Source: Rhodoferax sp. TS-BS-61-7 (GTDB lineage Bacteria; Pseudomonadota; Gammaproteobacteria; Burkholderiales; Burkholderiaceae_C). Taken from it: 64,000 nt of DNA. Positions 46,493-55,663 of this stretch are shown here, piece by piece. The translations under genes were made by a program, and so were the position numbers. Each line of letters opens with the position of its first letter. Within the stretch, counting starts at the first letter, position 1. The notes under the pieces were generated by a model, which made no database searches, was not told the origin of the DNA, and worked only from the letters and a program-made list of their open reading frames with translations. The stretch spans positions 1 through 64,000 of the forward strand of contig NZ_PTQY01000002.1 in the NCBI RefSeq assembly GCF_002943465.1. Direction: 5' to 3'.

Positions 46493-47050
46493 CTAGCTGC
46501 CCGACATGAGTTTGTGCACCAGGTCGGCGGTGGTGGAGGCCTTGTACTTGCGCATCAACCGGGCACGGTAAATCTCCACCGTGCGGTGACTGATGTCCAG
46601 TGTTTTACCAATGTGTTTGGAGGTCAGACCCTGCATCAGGTGGGCCGCCACCTCGCGTTCGCGGGGCGTCAGTTCGGCTTTGACGGGGCGGCGCGCGCTC
46701 AGGTCTTCAAAACTCCAGATGCCGGCCTCGTGGGGGGCATCGCGGTTCAGCGCCCGCCCGGTCACGTGGCACCAAAAGGTCTCGCCCTTGAAGCGGCCTT
46801 CTAGCCGTTTCATGATGCGGTCGTCGGCGTAAGTGCCGTTGCGGTTGAGGATGGGGACCATGCGCGCACCAATACGTTCGTACTCGTCGGCGCTGGGGTA
46901 GAGCACCTGGAAGGACTGGCCGATGAGCTGCGTCCGTTCGGCCCCAAACATGTCACACAGGCGCTGGTTGCAGTCCACCATGGTGCGGTTGCGCGAGAGT
47001 GCCAGGCCCACTGGGGCCATGTCGAACGCGAGGCGGTAGTCAATGTCCAT
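46493..47050 (-). CDS. PAS-LuxR type transcriptional regulator
   Basis: 185 residues with a PAS domain (about 5-115) and a C-terminal LuxR helix-turn-helix: L-T-P-R-E-R-E-V-A-A-H-L-M-Q-G-L-T-S-K-H-I-G and S-H-R-T-V-E-I-Y-R-A-R-L-M-R-K-Y. It has no receiver domain, so the PAS domain presumably senses a small molecule or redox state. It is divergent from scoAB, with a perfect inverted repeat between the genes that may be its operator. Confidence 0.86.
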   Translation of the reverse strand: MDIDYRLAFDMAPVGLALSRNRTMVDCNQRLCDMFGAERTQLIGQSFQVLYPSADEYERIGARMVPILNRNGTYADDRIMKRLEGRFKGETFWCHVTGRALNRDAPHEAGIWSFEDLSARRPVKAELTPREREVAAHLMQGLTSKHIGKTLDISHRTVEIYRARLMRKYKASTTADLVHKLMSGS

Positions 47051-47070
47051 AGGGTTGCGCTTTACGGGGA

Positions 47071-47092
47071 ACTACGTAGGGTCATACGTAGT
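47071..47092. promoter_or_regulatory. Inverted repeat in the PAS-LuxR/scoAB intergenic region
   Basis: ACTACGTA (47071-47078), six bases, TACGTAGT (47085-47092): perfect 8 bp arms. TACGTA half-sites are known for FixJ/LuxR-class regulators. It sits 21 bases upstream of the regulator start and 38 upstream of scoA, so it could control both. Confidence 0.6.
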
Positions 47093-47129
47093 ATCGTACG
47101 GCCGTTGCTTCTTTTTATGGAGACCTGTT

Positions 47130-47837
47130 GTGAACAAGATCTATCCCAGTGCCGCCAAGGCACTTGAAGGCATCGTCCAGGACGGCCAGCTGCTGGCCGT
47201 GGGCGGTTTTGGCCTGTGTGGCATTCCCGAGGCATTGATTGACGCGCTGCGCGACAGCGGTGCCAAGAACCTGACCGCCATCTCCAACAACGCAGGGGTG
47301 GACGGCTTTGGCTTGGGCAAGCTGCTGGAGACGCGCCAGATCAAGAAGATGATTTCTTCGTACGTGGGTGAGAACAAGGAGTTTGAACGCCAGTACCTGG
47401 CAGGCGAGCTGGAGTTGGAGTTCACGCCCCAGGGCACGCTGGCCGAGAAGCTGCGCGCTGGCGGCGCAGGCATTCCGGCTTTCTTCACCAAGACCGGTGT
47501 AGGCACTATCGTGGCCGACGGCAAGGAACTGCGCGAGTTCGACGGCGAGACCTATGTGATGGAACGTGCCCTGGTGCCCGATGTGGCGCTGGTGAAGGCA
47601 CACCGCGCGGACAAATCCGGCAACCTGCAGTTCCGCTTTACCGCACGCAACTTCAACCCTGCGGTGGCGATGGCCGGCAAGATCACGGTGGTGGAAGTGG
47701 AAGAGATTGTGGAAACCGGTGATATTGCGCCGGACCAAGTGCATTTGCCCGGTATTTATGTGCACCGCATTGTGCTCAACGCCACACCGGAAAAACGCAT
47801 CGAGAAACGAACCATCACTGAAAAGGCGGGGGTGTAA
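47130..47837 (+). CDS. scoA: 3-oxoacid CoA-transferase subunit A
   Basis: 235 residues from a GTG at 47130 with GGAG nine bases upstream; the frame continues upstream but homology starts at N-K-I-Y-P-S-A. The family motifs are [14 protein letters not shown], the acyl-CoA site [12 protein letters not shown] and G-A-G-I-P-A-F-F-T. With ScoB it transfers CoA from succinyl-CoA to acetoacetate, allowing ketone-body or PHB breakdown products to enter the TCA cycle. Confidence 0.94.
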   Translation: MNKIYPSAAKALEGIVQDGQLLAVGGFGLCGIPEALIDALRDSGAKNLTAISNNAGVDGFGLGKLLETRQIKKMISSYVGENKEFERQYLAGELELEFTPQGTLAEKLRAGGAGIPAFFTKTGVGTIVADGKELREFDGETYVMERALVPDVALVKAHRADKSGNLQFRFTARNFNPAVAMAGKITVVEVEEIVETGDIAPDQVHLPGIYVHRIVLNATPEKRIEKRTITEKAGV

Positions 47838-47839
47838 TC

Positions 47840-48478
47840 ATGGCCTGGAACCAAGACCAAATGGCGGCCCGCGCGGCCCACGAGCTGGAAGACGGCTTTT
47901 ATGTGAACCTGGGCATCGGTATCCCCACGCTGGTGGCCAACCATGTGCCCGCCGACAAAGAAGTGTGGCTGCAGAGTGAGAACGGCATGCTGGGCATTGG
48001 CCCGTTCCCCACCGAAGACGAGGTGGACGCCGACCTGATCAACGCGGGCAAACAAACCGTGACCACCATCAAGGGCAGCAGCATTTTTGGCAGCCACGAG
48101 AGTTTTGCCATGATCCGCGGCGGCAAGATCAACCTGTCCATCCTGGGGGCCATGCAGGTCAGCGCCAAGGGCGACCTGGCCAATTGGATGATCCCCGGCA
48201 AGATGGTCAAAGGCATGGGCGGCGCCATGGATCTGGTGGCGGGCGTGAAGCGTGTGATCGTGCTGATGGAACACGTGGCCAAGAAGAAAGACGGCACCAC
48301 CGACCTGAAAATCCTGCCCCAATGCACCCTGCCGCTGACCGGCATGGGTGTGGTGGACCGCATCATCACCGACCTGGCCGTGATGGACGTGACCCCCGAA
48401 GGCCTGAAAGTGGTGGAGTTGGCACCCGGCGTGACACGTGAGGAATTGCAGGAGAAAACAGGGGTTCCCCTGCTCTGA
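47840..48478 (+). CDS. scoB: 3-oxoacid CoA-transferase subunit B
   Basis: 212 residues, 2 bp after scoA. The catalytic Glu is in [10 protein letters not shown]. Other family features are [24 protein letters not shown] and [14 protein letters not shown]. It forms the heteromeric transferase with ScoA. The two are probably transcribed under control of the PAS-LuxR regulator. Confidence 0.95.
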   Translation: MAWNQDQMAARAAHELEDGFYVNLGIGIPTLVANHVPADKEVWLQSENGMLGIGPFPTEDEVDADLINAGKQTVTTIKGSSIFGSHESFAMIRGGKINLSILGAMQVSAKGDLANWMIPGKMVKGMGGAMDLVAGVKRVIVLMEHVAKKKDGTTDLKILPQCTLPLTGMGVVDRIITDLAVMDVTPEGLKVVELAPGVTREELQEKTGVPLL

Positions 48479-48531
48479 GCAGCACCTGACAGCGGGTAAG
48501 ATACTTTCGCTATTTCAAACCCGGGGAAAAC

Positions 48532-49023
48532 ATGTCCAGAGCGCTCAAATTCCTGATGTTCATCTACTTCGTGGTGTTTCTCACCACGGGAACCTTCATG
48601 GTTCTGATTGTTAATGCGGACGAGGGCTCACAAGCCTGGATCACGCTGCTGGTGCGCAACCACAGCATCGTGTACGCATGGCATCTGGTGTGCTGGATGA
48701 TTCTGGGCATGTTCACCAACTACTACTGGGACCTGTTCAACATGGGCAAGGGCATCGAGTCCATGCAGGTGCTGCGCATCGTGCTGCCGCTGCTGGTGTC
48801 GCCTTTTGTTTTTATGCCCACCTATAACCTGTGGTTGGCCTCCAGCTCGCAGAGTTACATGCTGTTTGCGGTGATTGCGATCCAGAGCGGCTTCTTCTGG
48901 CAAGCCTTGCTGGCCAAGGTGGCACCGCTGGACAAGCCGGCCAGCATTCCCTGGTCGGTGAACAACGGCGCGAGCCGTACCAGCCGAACGGCAGCAACAT
49001 CCAACGGCCCAGAACTGGGCTGA
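48532..49023 (+). CDS. Small integral membrane protein, unknown function
   Basis: 163 residues with about four hydrophobic helices (roughly residues 6-28, 45-65, 82-104, 108-128) and a polar Ser/Thr/Pro tail. I do not recognise a family. The start M-S-R-A-L-K-F-L-M-F-I-Y-F-V-V-F lacks a cleavable signal. It lies 53 bp after scoB on the same strand and precedes a bidirectional terminator, so it may belong to the scoAB transcript. Confidence 0.7.
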   Translation: MSRALKFLMFIYFVVFLTTGTFMVLIVNADEGSQAWITLLVRNHSIVYAWHLVCWMILGMFTNYYWDLFNMGKGIESMQVLRIVLPLLVSPFVFMPTYNLWLASSSQSYMLFAVIAIQSGFFWQALLAKVAPLDKPASIPWSVNNGASRTSRTAATSNGPELG

Positions 49024-49040
49024 GCAGGATTTCAGGAATC

Positions 49041-49068
49041 AAAAAACGGGGCCTAGGCCCCGTTTTTT
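49041..49068. terminator. Bidirectional intrinsic terminator
   Basis: AAAAAACGGGGCC (49041-49053), TA, GGCCCCGTTTTTT: a perfect stem with A and T tracts on both sides. It separates the convergent scoAB-membrane protein unit from the emrB end. Confidence 0.93.
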
Positions 49069-49091
49069 ATGGTCGCGTGCAAGCCTGGGTA

Positions 49092-50657
49092 TCAATGCGC
49101 TGCGGCTGCAGCATCGGCCGCTGCGCCGCCGCCAGTCTTGGCAGGGCGTGACAACCACACCAGAGGAATCAACGCCACAAAGATCAGGGCCGATGCGTAG
49201 AACACATCGTTGGCCGCCAGCGTCGCGGCCTGCTGGTCGATCATCCGGTTGATCTGGCTGAAGGCCTGCTCGGTGCTCAGGCCTGCCGCATGTAAACCCG
49301 CCAGGGCGCTATTCGATGCTGCATTGCCCTGGTTGATCGACTCGGTGAGCTGTGCGTGGTGCAGGGTGGTGCGGTCCTGCCACACGGTGACTGAGATCGA
49401 GGTACCGAAGGAGCCAAACAACACCCGGAAGAAACTGCTCAGGCCCGAGGCCGAGGCGATCTTGTCGCCCGGCAAGCCTCCCAGGATGATGCTGGTCAGC
49501 GGGATGAAAAACAGCGCCAGCGCAATGCCCTGGATCAGCGTCGGAATCATCATGGTGTTGAAGTCCGACAGCGTGCTGAACTGTGAACGCATCCACAGCA
49601 CCAGGGCAAATACCAGAAAGGCGATGGTGGCCAGCCTTCGGGTGTCGAACTTGGCGATGTTTTTGCCGATGATGGGCGAGAGGATGATCGCAAACAAGCC
49701 CACCGGCGCCATCAGCATGCCCGCCTGCGTGGCGGTGTAACCCATGAAACTTTGCAACCACAGCGGCAGCAGCACGATGTTGCCCATGAACAGGCCGTAG
49801 GCAATCGACATGGCCACGGTGCCGGTCAGAAAGTTTCGCTGCTTGAACAGTTTCAGGTCCACCACCGGGTGTTCGTCGGTTAGCTCCCAGGCAATCAGGA
49901 AAGCGAAGGCAATCACCGAGAGCACGGTCAGCGCAATGATTTCGTTGGAGTGGAACCAGTCCAGCTCCTTGCCACGGTCCAGCATCATCTGGATGGCCGT
50001 CACGGCAATCACCAGCAGGGCCAGGCCCACGGTGTCAATCGGCAGTTTGCGGGTGGGCGTTTCACGTTTGTGGAAGATGCTCCAGGTGATGAAGCCGGCA
50101 ATCAAGCCGATGGGCACGTTGATGAAAAAGATCCATCCCCAGTGGGCGTTGTCGGTGATCCAGCCGCCCAGCAGCGGCCCCATCACGGGCGCCACCAGCG
50201 TGGTCATCGCCCAGAGCGCCATGGCCAGCCCGGCCAGCGCCGGCGGGTAGCTGGAGAGCAGCAGCGTTTGTGCCAGCGGCATCATGGGGCCGGCCACAAA
50301 ACCTTGCAGCGCGCGGGCGCCAATCAAAAAAGGCATGTTGGGGGCAATGCCGCACAGCCAGCTGGACAGCACAAACAACAACACGCTGGTCACGAACAGG
50401 CGGACCTGGCCGAAGCGTTGCGAGAGCCAGCCTGTCAGGGGCAGGGCGATGGCGTTGGCCACACCAAAGCTGGTGATCACCCAGGTGCCCTGGTTGGAGC
50501 TGACACCGAGATCGCCAGCGATGGCGGGCAGGGACACGTTGGCAATCGACGAGTCCAGCACGTTCATGAACGTGGCGGCTGACAAGGCAATCGTGCCCCA
50601 CAGGCGCGCCGAACCCTCTAAGGGCGCGGGTGCGGTGTAAGAGGCGGTAGAACTCAT
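49092..50657 (-). CDS. emrB: EmrB/QacA-type MFS drug transporter (DHA2 family)
   Basis: 521 residues with 14 hydrophobic helices. It has D-S-S-I-A-N-V-S-L-P-A-I (motif D1), W-V-I-T-S-F-G-V-A-N-A-I, G-W-L-S-Q-R-F-G (motif A) and the helix-5 motif G-P-L-L-G-G-W-I (motif C). DHA2 proteins of this type pump hydrophobic drugs with EmrA and an outer membrane factor. It is the last gene of a marR-oprM-emrA-emrB operon. Confidence 0.94.
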   Translation of the reverse strand: MSSTASYTAPAPLEGSARLWGTIALSAATFMNVLDSSIANVSLPAIAGDLGVSSNQGTWVITSFGVANAIALPLTGWLSQRFGQVRLFVTSVLLFVLSSWLCGIAPNMPFLIGARALQGFVAGPMMPLAQTLLLSSYPPALAGLAMALWAMTTLVAPVMGPLLGGWITDNAHWGWIFFINVPIGLIAGFITWSIFHKRETPTRKLPIDTVGLALLVIAVTAIQMMLDRGKELDWFHSNEIIALTVLSVIAFAFLIAWELTDEHPVVDLKLFKQRNFLTGTVAMSIAYGLFMGNIVLLPLWLQSFMGYTATQAGMLMAPVGLFAIILSPIIGKNIAKFDTRRLATIAFLVFALVLWMRSQFSTLSDFNTMMIPTLIQGIALALFFIPLTSIILGGLPGDKIASASGLSSFFRVLFGSFGTSISVTVWQDRTTLHHAQLTESINQGNAASNSALAGLHAAGLSTEQAFSQINRMIDQQAATLAANDVFYASALIFVALIPLVWLSRPAKTGGGAAADAAAAAH

Positions 50658-50693
50658 GGGGCGGTCGTGGTGGGGGCCGGGCGCAATGGGGCT

Positions 50694-51950
50694 TTACACA
50701 CCGGCTGCGGTGGTGGCGGCAGCGTGGACGTTGGGCTTGGCGCCCCGGCCCAGGTTGGCGGCAATGACCTTGCGCACTTCATCGTTGGCCTGCTGGTCGA
50801 GCACGGTGTACACATCGGTTTGCGTTGCGGAGGCGGTGCGGGGGGCATCGGCCAGGGACTTGCCGCTCTGGTCGGTTACATCCACCGTGGCTTCCATGGA
50901 CAGGCCTACGCGCAGCGGGTTCTGCGCCAGTTGCGCTGCATCCAGCGCCACCCGCACCGGCACACGTTGCACCACCTTGATCCAGTTGCCAGTGGCGTTT
51001 TGGGCGGGCAGCAGCGAGAAGGCTGCGCCGGTACCCACACCCAGGCCGGCCACGGTGCCCTGGTATTCCATCTTTTTGCCGTACAGGTCGGCGGTGAGTT
51101 TGACCGGCTGGCCGATGCGGATGTTGCGCAGCTGCACTTCCTTGAAGTTGGCATCCACCCACACTTGGTTGAGCGGGATGATGGCCATCAGCGGGGCACC
51201 GGCGGCCACGCGTTGGCCCAGCTGTACCGTGCGTTTGGCCACGTACCCATCCACCGGGGCGGGCAGCTCCGCACGGTGCAGCGCCAGAAAGGCCTCACGG
51301 ACCTTGGCAGAAGCAGCCATCACACTGGGGTGGTTTTCCACGCTGGTGCCTTCGGTCAGGGTCTGGTTGCTGTTGAGTTGTTCGCGGGCAGCGGCGACAC
51401 CGGCCTGGGCCGCGGCCAGCGTGTTCTGGGCGGAGGCCAGTTGCGACTTGGCATGGTTGAGCTCTTCCTTGGACACGGCGCCGTTGCCCGACAGGGCCTG
51501 GCGGCGGTTCAGGTCATCGGTGGCGCGGGCGATGTCGGTTTGTGCCCGGGCGATGTCCGATTCGCGCAGGGTCACCTGGGCGGACAAGCTGCCGTTGTTG
51601 GCATACAGGGTGCGCACCTGGCGCACGGCTTGGGCCAGGTTGGCTTCGGCTTGGTCCAGCGCAACCTTGGCGTCGGCGGGGTCCAGCTTCACCAGTGCCT
51701 GGCCAGCTTTCACAAAGTCGGTGTCGTCGGCCATGATGGCGGTGACGGTGCCACCCACCTGCGGGGTGATCTGGATCACATTGCCTTGCACATAGGCGTT
51801 GTCGGTTTCTTCTGAGTGGCGGGCGCCGTAGTACTCGAAGCCGCCGTAGGCCAGGCCCAGCAGGACGACGATGGACAGGACGGTCAGGGCCTTCTTGCGG
51901 GTGGGGTTGCCGGCGGGAGCGGATGCGACGGAGGTGGAGGGTGTGCTCAT
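50694..51950 (-). CDS. emrA: EmrA-type periplasmic adaptor (membrane fusion protein)
   Basis: 418 residues from ATG 51950. One N-terminal membrane helix (about 17-36) is followed by a lipoyl-like domain (V-I-Q-I-T-P-Q-V-G-G-T-V), a coiled-coil hairpin (D-L-N-R-R-Q-A-L and A-Q-N-T-L-A-A-A-Q-A) and the beta-barrel region P-L-N-Q-V-W-V-D-A-N-F-K-E-V-Q. It bridges EmrB to the outer membrane factor encoded upstream. The Ala-rich C-terminus is ordinary. Confidence 0.93.
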   Translation of the reverse strand: MSTPSTSVASAPAGNPTRKKALTVLSIVVLLGLAYGGFEYYGARHSEETDNAYVQGNVIQITPQVGGTVTAIMADDTDFVKAGQALVKLDPADAKVALDQAEANLAQAVRQVRTLYANNGSLSAQVTLRESDIARAQTDIARATDDLNRRQALSGNGAVSKEELNHAKSQLASAQNTLAAAQAGVAAAREQLNSNQTLTEGTSVENHPSVMAASAKVREAFLALHRAELPAPVDGYVAKRTVQLGQRVAAGAPLMAIIPLNQVWVDANFKEVQLRNIRIGQPVKLTADLYGKKMEYQGTVAGLGVGTGAAFSLLPAQNATGNWIKVVQRVPVRVALDAAQLAQNPLRVGLSMEATVDVTDQSGKSLADAPRTASATQTDVYTVLDQQANDEVRKVIAANLGRGAKPNVHAAATTAAGV

Positions 51951-51990
51951 AGTGCTGTCTTTCAATCGGTTCGGTCGGTGTATGGGGTGT

Positions 51991-53490
51991 TTAGCGGGCG
52001 GCGTGGTGGTCGGCCTGTGCGGTACTGGTGTCGGAGGAGGTGTCGTTGAATCCACCGCCCAGGGCACGGATCAGCTGGATCTGCGTGCCCACGCTGCGGG
52101 CGGCCAGGTCCACGCCCAGCTTGCGTTGGGCCAGCACGGCGGTTTCAGTGTTGAGTACGTTCAGGTAGTTGCCCAAACCCGCTTCGTAGCGTTGAACGGC
52201 AATGGCGTAGGCCGCTTCGGCCGCGTGTTGTGCCGCTTTTTGTTCGGTCTGTTGGCGGGCAATAGCTTGGGTGGAGGCCAACTGGTCGGCCACGTCCCGC
52301 ACCGCGTCGACGACGGCGGCGTTGTAGGTCTCGATCGCGGCGTCCAGGTCGGCGGTCTTGCCCTTGAGGTTGGCGCGCAGGCGGCCCCCTTCAAACAAGG
52401 GCAGGCGGATGGCCGGGCCCACCCCCCACTGCGTGCTGCTGCTTTGCACCAGCTTGTCAAAACCAATGCTGGAGAAGCCGGCGAAAGCGGTCAGGTTGAT
52501 GTTGGGGTAGAACAGGGTCTTGGCGTTGTCGACGTCGCGGGTAGCCGCTTCGACGCGCCAGCGCGCAGCCACCACATCGGCCCGGCGGCCCAGCAGGTCC
52601 AGTGGCACCGCTTGCACCTGGGTCTGCGCATTTGCTACTGAATTAATAGCTGCTGGCGCAATACTGGTGAGCGCTAGAGGCTTGTTTTGTTGTGAAGTGA
52701 GTGCGGCCAGGGCATTCAGCAGCAAGGCTTCCTGTTCTTTCAGGGCTTCGATCTGGAAGCGGGCATCGGGCAGGCCACTCTCGCTTTGTTGGAGTTCCAG
52801 CTGCGTATCCAGGCCGGCTTGCAGGCGGTCTTTCACCAGCTGCTGCGTCTGCTGGCGCTGGGCCAGGGTGCGTTGTGCCACCTCCAACTGACCCTGGATA
52901 CGCATCCACTGGAAGTAGTTGCGCGCCACATTGCTGGCCAGCAGCATGCGGGCGGCTTGCTCGTCTGCCTGAGCGGCGCGGCTTTGGCCGATGGCCGCAT
53001 CCAGCGCAGCGCGGTTCTTACCAAACAGATCGAGCTCCCAGTTGCCCGAGGCCTGCAGGGTGGCAATCTCGCGCTCACTACCGGCAATCGGAGCGGGCAC
53101 CAGGCCGTTGCGGGTGTAGAGCTGGCGGGATGCATCCAGGCTGGCATTCAGTTGTGGGGCGCTGGCGGCATCGGCGTTGTCGATGGAGGCCATCACGCGC
53201 TGCACCCGGGCCTGGGCCACGCGCAGGCTGGGGTTGTTGGCCAGGGCCGTGTCCACCAGCTGGTTGAGCTGTTCATCGCCATAGGCTTTCCACCATTGGC
53301 TGTCCAGCGCCACGCTGTCGGCGGGAATGGCCTGGGTCGACAGGCCCGCCTGCTGGGCCGCCACGGGTTTGGCCTGCGAAAAGATGCCGGAGAAATTGGC
53401 GCAGGCGGTCAACGACGCGAGGGCGATGGCACTGAGCGCAAAACGGCTCCAGCGCAGCGCGGGGGAAGTGGGGTTGGTGGTGTCAGACAT
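51991..53490 (-). CDS. Outer membrane efflux lipoprotein (NodT/OprM family)
   Basis: 499 residues from ATG 53490, which overlaps the marR stop by 8 bp. The signal peptide ends L-T-A-C, a lipobox, so the protein is a lipidated TolC-type trimer. Two OEP repeats are visible, with A-R-V-Q-R-V-M-A-S-I-D-N-A-D and R-R-A-D-V-V-A-A-R-W-R-V-E as landmarks. A stretch near the middle (S-I-A-P-A-A-I-N-S-V-A-N-A and flanks) is encoded by a dispersed repeat. It completes the tripartite pump. Confidence 0.92.
   Translation of the reverse strand: MSDTTNPTSPALRWSRFALSAIALASLTACANFSGIFSQAKPVAAQQAGLSTQAIPADSVALDSQWWKAYGDEQLNQLVDTALANNPSLRVAQARVQRVMASIDNADAASAPQLNASLDASRQLYTRNGLVPAPIAGSEREIATLQASGNWELDLFGKNRAALDAAIGQSRAAQADEQAARMLLASNVARNYFQWMRIQGQLEVAQRTLAQRQQTQQLVKDRLQAGLDTQLELQQSESGLPDARFQIEALKEQEALLLNALAALTSQQNKPLALTSIAPAAINSVANAQTQVQAVPLDLLGRRADVVAARWRVEAATRDVDNAKTLFYPNINLTAFAGFSSIGFDKLVQSSSTQWGVGPAIRLPLFEGGRLRANLKGKTADLDAAIETYNAAVVDAVRDVADQLASTQAIARQQTEQKAAQHAAEAAYAIAVQRYEAGLGNYLNVLNTETAVLAQRKLGVDLAARSVGTQIQLIRALGGGFNDTSSDTSTAQADHHAAR
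52632..52690 (+). repeat. Dispersed repeat copy inside the outer membrane factor gene
   Basis: AATTAATAGCTGCTGGCGCA followed by ATACTGGTGAGCGCTAGAGG and CTTGTTTT. It lies in frame within the gene, in a loop between the two OEP repeats. Confidence 0.78.
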
Positions 53491-54010
53491 GAGGGGCTTC
53501 GCTATCGGGAGAGGTGGGGTTGGCAGCGGTGCCGTTGGCGGCTTTGATGCGTTGGGCGTTGTCCAGGATGCGGTGCAAGTAGCCGCGCAGGTTGTCAAAC
53601 TCTTCCTGGGTAAAGCCTTCGAGGTGGGCGTTTTGCACGTCGCTCAGGATGCGCGGGATATCGGCTGCCGCAGCATTGCCGGCAGGCGTGAGCTCCAGGT
53701 TGACGACCCGGCGGTCTTGCTCGGACCGTACCCGCTGGCACAGGCCTTTGGCCTCCATGCGGTCCAGCATGCGGGTGGTGGCGCCGTTGTCAATCTCGCA
53801 AGCGCGGGCCAATTCCGCCACCGTAGAGGCACTCTTGTTGTACAGCTTGAAGAGTGGAATCCACTGCGCATGGGTCAGCTCGGTATGGGCGAGCTTGCGG
53901 TCTACGGCTTGGGAGACGTGGCTGATGATGTTGCGCATCAGATAGCCCACGCTGTCTTCCGGCCGGTAGCTGTCAGGGTGATAGAACGAAGGTGTGCTGG
54001 GTTTTGGCAT
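53483..54010 (-). CDS. MarR-family repressor of the efflux operon
   Basis: 175 residues with a central winged helix: T-V-A-E-L-A-R-A-C-E-I-D-N-G-A-T-T-R-M-L-D-R-M-E and the wing R-S-E-Q-D-R-R-V-V-N-L-E-L-T. As first gene of the operon it is expected to be autoregulated and to repress the pump until it binds a drug or phenolic. Two TTGC-N4-GCAA operators lie in its promoter. Its stop overlaps the next start, giving translational coupling. Confidence 0.93.
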   Translation of the reverse strand: MPKPSTPSFYHPDSYRPEDSVGYLMRNIISHVSQAVDRKLAHTELTHAQWIPLFKLYNKSASTVAELARACEIDNGATTRMLDRMEAKGLCQRVRSEQDRRVVNLELTPAGNAAAADIPRILSDVQNAHLEGFTQEEFDNLRGYLHRILDNAQRIKAANGTAANPTSPDSEAPHV

Positions 54011-54017
54011 GGGCCGA

Positions 54018-54066
54018 ATATTAATTGCCTAAGCAAATATTGTCAAGGCTGATATTGCGTGGGCAA
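54018..54066 (-). promoter_or_regulatory. Efflux operon promoter with two MarR operators
   Basis: On the - strand TTGACA (complement of 54041-54046), a 17-base spacer, TAATAT (complement of 54018-54023) form a good sigma-70 promoter. TTGC-CTAA-GCAA (54025-54036) lies in the spacer and TTGC-GTGG-GCAA (54055-54066) upstream of -35. The two operator centres are 30 bp apart, about three helical turns. Confidence 0.8.
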
Positions 54067-54078
54067 TTGAATGCGCGC

Positions 54079-54102
54079 AAAAAAGCCGGCAAAAGCCGGC
54101 TT
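54079..54102 (-). terminator. Intrinsic terminator of the gab operon
   Basis: AAGCCGGC, AAAA, GCCGGCTT stem; on the - strand it is followed by a T run (complement of 54079-54084). It lies 23 bases past the gabD stop. Confidence 0.88.
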
Positions 54103-54124
54103 GTGGGGGAGCGTGGGGCGGGGC

Positions 54125-55594
54125 TTATTTCAGGATGTCGCCCAAGCAGAGGTACTTGACCTCAATGTAGTCGTCCATGCCGAAGTGCGAGCCTTCGCGG
54201 CCCAGACCGGACTGCTTGACGCCGCCGAAGGGCACGTGCTCGGTGGCGAGTATGCCGACGTTGACACCCACCATGCCGTACTCCAGTGCCTCGCCCACGC
54301 GGTAAATGCGGCCGATGTCTCGGCTGTAGAAGTAGCTGGCCAGGCCGAACTCGGTGGCGTTGGCGGCGTCAATCGCTTCTTGCTCGGTGGTGAACTTGAA
54401 CACCGGGGCGAAGGGGCCAAAGGTCTCTTCGCGCGCGCACAACATGTCGGCGGTGGCGCCGGATACGACCGTGGGTTCGAAGAACTGGCCTTGCAGCGCG
54501 TGGCCGCCAGTTTCCACCTTGCCGCCTTTGGCCACGGCGTCGGCCACGTGGCGTTTGACCTTCTCTACCGCGGCGTCTTCGATCAGCGGGCCTTGCAGCA
54601 CTCCGTCTTCAAAGCCGTTGCCGACCTTCATGGCCTTGACCTTGGCGCTGAACTTGGCGACGAACTGGTCGTACACCCCGGCCTGCACATAAAAGCGGTT
54701 GGCGCACACGCAAGTTTGGCCCGCGTTGCGGTACTTGCTGGCCAGCGCACCCTCCACGGCGGAGTCCACATCGGCATCGTCGAACACGATGAAGGGGGCA
54801 TTGCCGCCCAGCTCTAGCGACAGCTTCTTGACGGTGGGCGCGCTCTGCGCCATCAGGATGCGGCCCACTTCGGTGGAGCCGGTGAAGCTCAGGTGGCGCA
54901 CCACGTCGCTGGCGCAAATGACTTTGCCCACGGCAATCGACTGTTCGCTATCCGCCGTGATCATATTGAGCACGCCGGCCGGAATGCCCGCACGAATCGC
55001 CAACTCGGCCGCGGCCAGGGCGGTGAGTGGCGTGAGTTCTGCGGGTTTGATCAGCACCGTGCAGCCGGCCGCCAGCGCAGGCGCCACTTTGCGCGTGATC
55101 ATGGCTAGCGGAAAGTTCCAGGGGGTGATGGCCGCGCACACGCCGATAGGCTGCTTGATCACCATCAGGCGGCGGTTGTTGTCGAACTGCGGCAGGGTTT
55201 CGCCGTTGACGCGCTTGGCCTCTTCGGCAAACCATTCCACAAAACTGGCGCCGTAGGCAATCTCGCCCTTGGCCTCGGCAAAGGGCTTGCCTTGTTCGGC
55301 CGTCATGATGCGGGCCAGGTCTTCCTGGTTGACCATCAGCAGGTCAAACCACTTGCGCAGGATGATGCTGCGCTCTTTGGCAGTTTTCCCTTTCCAGGCC
55401 GGCAGGGCGGCGTTGGCGGCGGCGATCGCGGCGTTGGCGTCTTGGGGCCCCAGGTTGGCCACATCGGCCAATTTGGCGCCAGTGGCGGGGTCCAACACGT
55501 CAAAGCGGGAGGCGCCGGCCACCCACTGGCCATTGATCAGCGCATCGGTCTTGAGGAGGGTGGGGTCTTTGAGCAGGGCAAGGGGACTGTTCAT
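54125..55594 (-). CDS. gabD: Succinate-semialdehyde dehydrogenase
   Basis: 489 residues from ATG 55594 (GAGAG upstream); ATG 55612 is an in-frame alternative. It oxidises succinate semialdehyde to succinate. The aldehyde dehydrogenase landmarks are F-T-G-S-T-E-V-G, the general base Glu in L-E-L-G-G-N-A-P and the nucleophile Cys in A-G-Q-T-C-V-C-A-N-R. P-F-G-G-V-K-Q-S-G-L-G-R-E-G is near the C-terminus. The adjacent C-V-C pair is typical of GabD. It is last in the ydc-gab operon. Confidence 0.95.
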   Translation of the reverse strand: MNSPLALLKDPTLLKTDALINGQWVAGASRFDVLDPATGAKLADVANLGPQDANAAIAAANAALPAWKGKTAKERSIILRKWFDLLMVNQEDLARIMTAEQGKPFAEAKGEIAYGASFVEWFAEEAKRVNGETLPQFDNNRRLMVIKQPIGVCAAITPWNFPLAMITRKVAPALAAGCTVLIKPAELTPLTALAAAELAIRAGIPAGVLNMITADSEQSIAVGKVICASDVVRHLSFTGSTEVGRILMAQSAPTVKKLSLELGGNAPFIVFDDADVDSAVEGALASKYRNAGQTCVCANRFYVQAGVYDQFVAKFSAKVKAMKVGNGFEDGVLQGPLIEDAAVEKVKRHVADAVAKGGKVETGGHALQGQFFEPTVVSGATADMLCAREETFGPFAPVFKFTTEQEAIDAANATEFGLASYFYSRDIGRIYRVGEALEYGMVGVNVGILATEHVPFGGVKQSGLGREGSHFGMDDYIEVKYLCLGDILK

Positions 55595-55663
55595 GGGGCT
55601 CTCGGTGGTCATGGCAAAGGACAAGGCGGGGCGGAAGGTCTATGGTACTTCCGTCCGCCGGTT

